Positions 1-4,417 of a stretch of 5,020 bases of DNA are shown in pieces (the stretch's first letter is position 1; every line of letters starts with the position of its first letter). A program made the position numbers and the translations under genes. This DNA comes from Acidocella sp. (GTDB lineage: Bacteria; Pseudomonadota; Alphaproteobacteria; Acetobacterales; Acetobacteraceae): the NCBI GenBank assembly GCA_029077775.1, contig JAQNCU010000246.1, forward strand, positions 1 through 5,020. Reading direction: 5' to 3'. The notes under the pieces are model-generated. The model was given only the letters and a program-made list of their open reading frames with translations, was not told the origin of the DNA and did no database searches.

Positions 1-402
1 ATAATCATAAAAGCTCATGCTCGCCATGTCGCCGTCGCTGTGGCGGGTTTGCTGGTAGCGTTGGAACAGGTTGAACTGTTCAGCGGTGGCGCGCGGCGGG
101 GCTTCAAGGACCAGCAGATCGGCGTTGATGCGGGCGATGCGCTTCTGGGTGCGGCTGGGTGTGAAATCCCGCGCGCGGATGCGGATGGGCATGCAGGCGG
201 TGCAGGAAGGGCAGACGGGCGCATAGGCGATGTTATGGCTGCGGCGGAAGCCGCCACGGGAGAGCTTGTCGTGCAGGGATTCAGCCGAAACACCCGCCAA
301 TTCAGTGACGATTTTACGCTCCGTACGGCCCGGCAGATAGGGGCAGGGCAAGGGCGCCGTGGTGTAGAAAAAATTCGGACGGCGGGCAGGCTTGAAGCTC
401 AT
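1..402 (-). CDS. bpt: Aspartate/glutamate leucyltransferase (Bpt), N-terminal 134 residues, partial
   Basis: Bpt transfers leucine from Leu-tRNA to proteins exposing N-terminal Asp or Glu, marking them for ClpS/ClpAP degradation in the cytosol (family knowledge). The visible part begins MSFKPARRPNFFYTTAPLPC and continues with PYLPGRTERK, GFRRSHNIAYAP, the cysteine cluster CPSCTAC (Cys64, 67, 70, with Cys20 earlier), CMPIRIRARDF, and FNLFQRYQQTRHSDGDM near residue 110-126. These are the conserved blocks of the ATE/Bpt N-terminal domain. The protein is normally about 240-260 residues, so roughly half is visible; the acyltransferase C-terminal domain lies beyond the left edge. An in-frame TGA at 411-409, three codons upstream, fixes ATG 402 as the first possible start. 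No good Shine-Dalgarno is seen, so it may be translated from the upstream operon. It lies 45 bp downstream of the RDD gene on the same strand. Confidence 0.93.
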   Translation of the reverse strand, partial: MSFKPARRPNFFYTTAPLPCPYLPGRTERKIVTELAGVSAESLHDKLSRGGFRRSHNIAYAPVCPSCTACMPIRIRARDFTPSRTQKRIARINADLLVLEAPPRATAEQFNLFQRYQQTRHSDGDMASMSFYDY

Positions 403-447
403 CTGATATCAGGTTTCGGGGTTCGGGGGGCGGCGTCAATCATGAGG

Positions 448-891
448 TCAGGGCGACCGGACCAGGACCAGGCCGGAGAGCAGGTCATGCCCGGCGCGGT
501 GGCGTGGGCCGACCAGAGCCAGCGCGAAGGGCACGCACGCGAAGAAGAAGCTGACCCAGAGCAGGAGCGACCAGACCAAAGCCTGCGCTATGGTTGGCGG
601 GGCGAAACTGGCATCCTGCCGGACCGCGAGACCCATGGCGCGCTGGCCCGGTGTGGCGCCGCGCGTGCCAACCAGCGCGGTGAAATAAAGCAAAGGCAAC
701 AGCGGCACGATGTGGAAGGCGAACCAGCCCAGGCCGAGCGTGATGATGCCGAAAACCGCGATAAACAGCGCGGCGGCGGTGCTGACGATGCCGATCAGCA
801 GAAAATCAATCATGAGCGCGCAAAAACGGCGGATGAGCAGGCCCTGGGTGAGAGAGTCAGCATTGGCTGGCGCGTTTAGCAATTGGCTCAT
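448..891 (-). CDS. RDD family small membrane protein
   Basis: This is a 147-residue polytopic inner-membrane protein of the RDD family; the function of this member is not known. The family signature is visible: an Arg pair (R21/R22) and Asp29 in RRFCALMIDFLL at the start of the first membrane segment, the GATPGQRAMGLAVR block (residues 78-91) after the second, and Asp136 in GHDLLSGLVLV at the end. Predicted hydrophobic segments are about 27-50, 56-76 and 104-128. ATG 891 is chosen because it puts the Arg at about residue 21, as usual for the family. An upstream in-frame ATG at 969 would add 26 proline/serine-rich residues lying wholly in the GT87 coding region. The start has no visible Shine-Dalgarno and overlaps the end of the GT87 gene by 35 bp, which suggests translational coupling. 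Some RDD proteins have been linked to ion transport or antiport; nothing here proves that. Confidence 0.88.
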   Translation of the reverse strand: MSQLLNAPANADSLTQGLLIRRFCALMIDFLLIGIVSTAAALFIAVFGIITLGLGWFAFHIVPLLPLLYFTALVGTRGATPGQRAMGLAVRQDASFAPPTIAQALVWSLLLWVSFFFACVPFALALVGPRHRAGHDLLSGLVLVRSP

Positions 892-2053
892 CGGCGGATA
901 ATGCGCCGTTTGGCGGGGCCAGTGCAAGCATGATGATGAGGGCGAAGCATCCGGCCACGGGCACGGCATAGAGAAAGACCGGCGCGGCTGGGGTGAGCAG
1001 CAGAAGGGGTGCCAGATAGACTAACCCGCCAAAAGCCACATGCCAGAGCGGCATTGTGGGGCGGTAACAAAGTGCCAAAGCGGCGGTGATGGTGATGGTG
1101 TCATAAGCATAGGCATGGGGTACGGCGAGGAAGCCGCCGGTGAGCAGGGCGGCGGCGGCAAGGCGGTAGGGCCCGCGCCGGGCGACCAGCCACATCAAAG
1201 CCGCGACAGTAAGGGTGGCGGCAAGCTGCCCTGCCCAGGCGAGGGCGGGCGGTGCGCCGAGGCTGATGAGGTTGGCGGCGGGGGTGACGAGAATGTGCAG
1301 GTTGAGGCCGTGACCTGCGAAAATATCGGCCTGATAGCCGGCGAGCGAGATGGCCCAAAGCGGCCAGAGCCCGACGGGGAAGATGATGCAGGACAAAGCG
1401 ACGAGGCCAATTGCGGTGAGTGTTGCGGTGATGATCGCCCGCCATTCATGGCGCGCCAGCAACAAAACGGGCAGCAAAAGGCCGAGTTGTGGTTTGAGCG
1501 TGAGCAGCCCGAAGGCGATGCCGGCCAAAGCCGGGCGGCGGGGCAGCCATGCCAGCCCCGCCAACAACAACGCCGTGGTGAAGCAGGCGGTCTCACCCGT
1601 GGCGAGGTTCAGCAGGCAAGCCGGGCTGGCCAGGATGGCGAGCATAACGGGGCCGCGCCGCGTGGGGAACAGGGCGATGATGGCGGCGATGATGGCGATG
1701 AGGCCAGTGAGGCTCCAGAGCCATTGCGCATATGTGAAGGAGAGATATTTCAGCCACCAGGTGACCAGCAGCAGGGTTGGAGGGTAGAGATAGGGATAAA
1801 AACTGTCGAACCCGGGATAGAGGGTTTGCTGAAAGCCGCGCAGGGCATCGGTATTGTACAACAATGCCACCGGATGGCTGGCGGCGAAGCGCGGATATGA
1901 CCAGAACGCCATAAAATCTGAGTTGAGCCGGGATTTGTCGGCCAGCATGATAATGAGGATCGCGACATCCAGCGCCGCGCAGACGAGGATGATGATGGCG
2001 GGCAGAAGGCTCCCCGGGCCGGATGTTTGGTTGGTTGTTCTGGTTTGTGGCAC
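857..2053 (-). CDS. GT87 / DUF2029-type polytopic membrane glycosyltransferase
   Basis: This 398-residue, very hydrophobic protein has about 9-11 probable membrane segments. It resembles the GT-C type family GT87 (DUF2029), whose characterised members are polyprenyl-phosphomannose-dependent mannosyltransferases of actinobacteria. Supporting features are an N-terminal membrane segment (about 17-37), then SDFMAFWSYPR (residues 45-55; Asp46 is the candidate catalytic acid) leading to HPVALLYNTDAL, an aromatic YPYLYPPTLLL block (87-95), and the family-typical LLTLKPQLGLLLP (183-195) followed by RHEWRAI. The start is GTG 2053, preceded by AAGG with 8 nt spacing. It is the first gene of a probable three-gene minus-strand group. 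Donor and acceptor sugars cannot be told from sequence, and orthologues in Proteobacteria are generally uncharacterised. The general family call is firm; a specific enzymatic role is inference. Confidence 0.85.
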   Translation of the reverse strand: MPQTRTTNQTSGPGSLLPAIIILVCAALDVAILIIMLADKSRLNSDFMAFWSYPRFAASHPVALLYNTDALRGFQQTLYPGFDSFYPYLYPPTLLLVTWWLKYLSFTYAQWLWSLTGLIAIIAAIIALFPTRRGPVMLAILASPACLLNLATGETACFTTALLLAGLAWLPRRPALAGIAFGLLTLKPQLGLLLPVLLLARHEWRAIITATLTAIGLVALSCIIFPVGLWPLWAISLAGYQADIFAGHGLNLHILVTPAANLISLGAPPALAWAGQLAATLTVAALMWLVARRGPYRLAAAALLTGGFLAVPHAYAYDTITITAALALCYRPTMPLWHVAFGGLVYLAPLLLLTPAAPVFLYAVPVAGCFALIIMLALAPPNGALSADEPIAKRASQC

Positions 2054-2100
2054 TATCTATGCCTTAGCGGCGGGGCTTTGAGTTGGGTAGGGAGAAGACG

Positions 2101-2952
2101 ATGGCGCGGGCTCATGCGGTGACTTATCTGCTCGGCACGAAATTTTACAAAATGGCGTATGTGGAATTTGGCAACCCGGCGGCACCGCCGGTGATATGCG
2201 TGCATGGGCTGACGCGTAACGGGCGGGATTTCGACGTGCTGGCGGCGGCCCTGGCGGAGAGGTTCCATGTGATCTGCCCGGATTTGCCGGGGCGGGGAAA
2301 ATCTGACTGGCTGGGCGATGCGGGCCTGTACCAGCCCGCGAGCTATGTGGTGGCGCTGGCGCATTTGCTGGCGGTGATCGGCAGGCCCGTATCATGGGTT
2401 GGCACCTCGCTCGGCGGGATTTGCGGGATGATGCTGGCGGCGGCCGGGAACACGCCGATCAGCCGGATGGTGTTGAACGATATCGGGCCGCATATTCCGG
2501 CAGCGGCGCTAAAACGTATTCGTGATTATATGGTGGCAGCACCTGAGCGTTTTGCCTCGATGCCGGCGTTGGAGGCGCATCTGCGGGAAATCCATGCGCC
2601 GTTCGGGGCGCTGAGCGATGCGCAATGGGGGCAATTGGCGCGGTTCTCCGGACGATCAGTGCTGGACCAGACCGGGGCGGGCGCTTTTGCCATGCATTAT
2701 GACCCGAAGATTGTGGAGCCGCTGCGGGTGACCGTGCCGCTGGATGTGGATATGTGGCCGCTTTGGGAGATGATCAAAATGCCGATATTGGCGATCCGGG
2801 GCGCGCAGAGCGATTTGTTGCTCGATGAGACCTTCGTGCGGATGCGCGAGGAAGGTGCGGCAGGCTATGTGGTGCATGATGCCGGGCACGCGCCCGCGCT
2901 GATGGATGATGGGTCGGTTGCCGCGATTATGGCGTTTCTCGACGCGGGTTGA
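2101..2952 (+). CDS. Alpha/beta-fold hydrolase
   Basis: This is a 283-residue single-domain alpha/beta hydrolase, with no signal peptide, so probably cytosolic. Visible landmarks are the oxyanion-hole region VICVHGLTRNGRDFD (His35-Gly36), the strand/loop VICPDLPGRGKSDW (57-70), the nucleophile elbow GTSLGG with Ser103, a helical cap region at about 125-220, the acid in AIRGAQSDLLLDE (Asp238), and the catalytic His263 in HDAGHAPALMDD. The triad order Ser-Asp-His and the length are typical of esterases, lipases, epoxide hydrolase relatives and MhpC/BphD-like C-C hydrolases. The serine nucleophile argues against haloalkane dehalogenases and epoxide hydrolases, which use Asp. ATG 2101 is preferred because AGGGAG lies 6 nt upstream; an in-frame TTG at 2083 would add six residues. 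It is divergent from the GT87 gene. The substrate is not predictable. Confidence 0.92.
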   Translation: MARAHAVTYLLGTKFYKMAYVEFGNPAAPPVICVHGLTRNGRDFDVLAAALAERFHVICPDLPGRGKSDWLGDAGLYQPASYVVALAHLLAVIGRPVSWVGTSLGGICGMMLAAAGNTPISRMVLNDIGPHIPAAALKRIRDYMVAAPERFASMPALEAHLREIHAPFGALSDAQWGQLARFSGRSVLDQTGAGAFAMHYDPKIVEPLRVTVPLDVDMWPLWEMIKMPILAIRGAQSDLLLDETFVRMREEGAAGYVVHDAGHAPALMDDGSVAAIMAFLDAG

Positions 2953-2956
2953 CCGG

Positions 2957-2997
2957 GCTCTTGAATTTCTGGGCCGTGACAAGAGCGTTATGATTTT
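2957..2997 (+). terminator. Inverted repeat with T-rich flank after the hydrolase gene, possible terminator
   Basis: GCTCTTG at 2957-2963 and its exact complement CAAGAGC at 2980-2986 flank a 16-nt loop, starting 4 nt after the hydrolase stop codon. The sequence beyond is GTTATGATTTT, loosely T-rich. The 7-bp stem is modest and the loop long, so an intrinsic terminator is only possible. The same stretch contains TATGAT at 2989-2994, which resembles a -10 box for the next gene, but no convincing -35 lies 16-18 bp upstream; TTGAAT at 2961-2966 is 22 bp away. Confidence 0.3.
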
Positions 2998-3052
2998 ATG
3001 ACCAAGGCGGGTTTTGATTGATCGGCCTGGAACGCGCCTTAAATTATGGTCG

Positions 3053-3940
3053 ATGAGCAAAAAACTGGCTGTGTGGGCGCATATTCCGTTGTTGAAACGG
3101 GCGATCTATAACGCGGGGGTGGCGACGGCGACGCAGCGTGTGAGCTTGGTTGCCGCCGGGTGCGCGTTTTATGCCACCCTGGCGCTGTTTCCCACCATCA
3201 CCATGCTGATCTCCCTTTATGGGCTCGCCTTTAACCCCGATACCGTGCAGCCGCAGCTTTTGTATTTGCAGAGCTTTATGCCGCCCGCCGCGTTTTCGTT
3301 GATATCGGAGCGGATTCAGAGCGTGGTGGCGCAGCCTGTGCGGGGGCTGGGCACCGGGTTCATTATCAGTTTGCTGATCTCACTATGGTCGGCTTCGACC
3401 GGCACCAAATCGATTCTGAACGCGCTGACCTTGGCTTATAATGAGGATGAGACGCGCGGTATGATCAAGTTCCAACTGGTTTCCCTGGGGATGACCCTGG
3501 TGGCGGTGATCGGGACCGCCTTTGCCATCGGGATTTTGGTGATGATCCCGCTTTTGCTGGCGTTGATGGGCTTGCCGCCGGGGGCTAAATTTCTCGTCGG
3601 GCTGTTGGGGTTTTGCGCCATGGTGGCGTTTGTGCTGGCGGCTTTGGGGTTGTTGTACCGGTTTGGGCCCGCGGGTGGGGGGCGTGTGTTTTTCGCGCCG
3701 GGGGCCGGGTTCGCGACGGTTTTATGGCTGTTGGGCTCGTGGTTGTTCGGGTTTTATGTCGGCCATTTCGCGGCCTATAGTATTACTTATGGCCCGCTTG
3801 CCACGTTGATCGGGTTGATGATGTGGTTTTACCTGTCGGCCTATGCCGTGCTGTTCGGGGCGGAGGTGAACGCTGCCCTCGATCTGGAATGGACCAAGCG
3901 GCCCGCCATGGCCGCTGAGGTTGCCGCGCCGCGTGATTGA
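3053..3940 (+). CDS. YihY/BrkB (virulence factor BrkB) family inner-membrane protein
   Basis: This 295-residue polytopic membrane protein has about six hydrophobic segments (roughly 33-59, 100-113, 142-172, 178-202, 215-237, 245-272). Family blocks are visible in order: RVSLVAAGCAFYATLALFPT (29-48), WSASTGTKSILNALTLAYNE (112-131, the conserved small-residue/Asn helix), LYRFGPAGGGRVFFAPGAGF (201-220), the short FGFYVGHFAAYSITYGPLA region (232-250) and YLSAYAVLFGAEVNAAL (260-276). The fold is long known under its old name ribonuclease BN/BrkB, but RNase BN activity belongs to a different protein, so that name should not be used. Molecular function is not established. ATG 3053 fits the usual short N-terminus. 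An in-frame TTG at 3014, with AAGG 6 nt upstream, would add 13 residues and has the better ribosome site, so the start is uncertain. Confidence 0.9.
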   Translation: MSKKLAVWAHIPLLKRAIYNAGVATATQRVSLVAAGCAFYATLALFPTITMLISLYGLAFNPDTVQPQLLYLQSFMPPAAFSLISERIQSVVAQPVRGLGTGFIISLLISLWSASTGTKSILNALTLAYNEDETRGMIKFQLVSLGMTLVAVIGTAFAIGILVMIPLLLALMGLPPGAKFLVGLLGFCAMVAFVLAALGLLYRFGPAGGGRVFFAPGAGFATVLWLLGSWLFGFYVGHFAAYSITYGPLATLIGLMMWFYLSAYAVLFGAEVNAALDLEWTKRPAMAAEVAAPRD

Positions 3941-3948
3941 GATATAAT
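3921..3948 (+). promoter_or_regulatory. Putative sigma70-type promoter for hfq
   Basis: TTGCCG at 3921-3926 (4/6 match to TTGACA) is separated by 16 bp from a perfect TATAAT at 3943-3948. The -35 and spacer lie in the last codons of the yihY gene, and the -10 is just past its stop. Initiation would be expected near 3954-3956, giving an hfq leader of about 104 nt. It is the best promoter match noticed in the window, and unusual in such GC-rich DNA. This was assigned by eye; no transcript data were available. Confidence 0.55.
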
Positions 3949-3955
3949 TGCGGGA

Positions 3956-3994
3956 ACCGGGCATTGCGCGCCACGCGCGGGCCCGGTCAACTTT
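3956..3994 (+). terminator. GC-rich stem-loop between yihY and hfq (terminator or hfq leader hairpin)
   Basis: ACCGGGC (3956-3962) pairs with GCCCGGT (3981-3987). Inside it, GCGCG (3966-3970) pairs with CGCGC (3974-3978) around a CCA loop, with a small 3x2 internal loop between the two stems. The hairpin is followed by CAACTTTGGTCTTT, only loosely T-rich, so intrinsic termination of yihY would be weak. If the TATAAT at 3943-3948 is a real -10, this hairpin sits at the extreme 5' end of the hfq transcript, where it could instead protect the mRNA from 5'-end decay. Both roles are possible. Confidence 0.45.
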
Positions 3995-4021
3995 GGTCTT
4001 TAGGATTGATTAACCCAAACA

Positions 4022-4038
4022 TCGTCAAAATTTGACGA
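4022..4038. promoter_or_regulatory. Perfect 17-nt palindrome upstream of hfq (candidate operator)
   Basis: The sequence TCGTCAAAATTTGACGA has 8-bp arms around a single central A and ends 20 nt before the hfq start codon. Perfect symmetry with a one-base centre fits a binding site for a dimeric regulator better than an RNA hairpin, although an RNA stem with a small AT loop is possible. It lies downstream of the proposed promoter, so a bound protein would act as a roadblock, or else it belongs to a second promoter not recognised here. The cognate regulator is unknown. Confidence 0.4.
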
Positions 4039-4058
4039 CAAAAGCAAGGATAACCGCC

Positions 4059-4379
4059 GTGGCGAATGAAAAGTCGCAAAACGTGCAGGACGTGTTCCTG
4101 AATCACGTGCGCAAAAGCAAAACCCCTGTGACCGTGTTTCTCGTCAATGGCGTGAAGTTGCAGGGTGTAATCACCTGGTTCGATAATTTTTCCGTGTTGT
4201 TGCGCCGGGATGGGCATACGCAATTGGTCTATAAACACGCGATCAGCACCGTAATGCCGGGCGCGCCGATTATGTTGTTCGATGCCAGCAAGGCCGAGGG
4301 CGCGGCGACGACCGAGCCTGGGGCCACGCTGAAATTACAGCGTGGCGAGCCAGATTACGGCGCGGACCTCGAAGGCTGA
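4059..4379 (+). CDS. hfq: RNA chaperone Hfq
   Basis: Hfq forms a cytosolic homohexameric Sm-like ring that pairs small RNAs with target mRNAs and affects RNA stability. The 106-residue product has the full core: MANEKSQNVQDVFLNHVRKS, then the Sm1 strands VTVFLVNGVKLQGVITWFDN (24-43), LLRRDGHTQLV and the Sm2 signature YKHAIST (58-64). Key residues visible are Q10 and F44 and the K59/H60 pair of the proximal U-binding face, F27 near the distal A-rich face, and rim basics R18, K19, K21. A tail of about 38 residues follows the core and ends in an acidic EPDYGADLEG. GTG 4059 is chosen because AAGGA lies 8 nt upstream and the protein then starts MANEKS, as in relatives; a TTG at 4032 would add nine non-homologous residues. 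hflX follows immediately, the conserved pairing. Confidence 0.98.
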   Translation: MANEKSQNVQDVFLNHVRKSKTPVTVFLVNGVKLQGVITWFDNFSVLLRRDGHTQLVYKHAISTVMPGAPIMLFDASKAEGAATTEPGATLKLQRGEPDYGADLEG

Positions 4380-4391
4380 GAGAGACCCAGG

Positions 4392-4416
4392 CGCCGCCAA
4401 ACCGGGCGGCGATTTT
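4392..4416 (+). terminator. Terminator-like hairpin between hfq and hflX
   Basis: CGCCGCC (4392-4398) and GGCGGCG (4405-4411) form a perfect 7-bp GC stem with the 6-nt loop AAACCG, followed directly by ATTTT. This is the shape of a short intrinsic terminator or attenuator, but the T run is only four long. It starts 13 nt after the hfq stop and ends just before the hflX start candidates, so it could reduce read-through and set the hfq:hflX ratio. The same bases may simply encode an extended HflX N-terminus (see the hflX entry). Confidence 0.4.
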
Positions 4417-4417
4417 A

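Noticed and set aside
403..412. 10-bp palindrome CTGATATCAG immediately before the bpt start codon
   Set aside because: It is too short to separate from chance, self-complementary mainly through a GATATC core, and lies inside a probable operon where an operator would be unexpected.
40..879. Long plus-strand open frame (279 codons) opposite bpt and the RDD gene
   Set aside because: The product is rich in Gly, Arg, Glu, Gln and Ala with no recognisable domain and lies antisense to two well-supported genes. Such frames are common in GC-rich coding DNA.
892..969. Upstream ATG at 969 as the RDD protein start
   Set aside because: It adds 26 Pro/Ser-rich residues unlike the family and overlaps the GT87 gene by 113 bp; ATG 891 gives a normal RDD N-terminus.
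1040..1900. Long plus-strand open frame (286 codons) opposite the GT87 gene
   Set aside because: It is low-complexity and hydrophilic (runs of G, D, E, Q), exactly mirroring the hydrophobic codons of the membrane protein on the other strand, with no domain match.
4032..4058. TTG 4032 as the hfq start
   Set aside because: It would begin inside the palindrome, with no ribosome site and nine residues absent from Hfq relatives. GTG 4059 has AAGGA at proper spacing and gives MANEKS.
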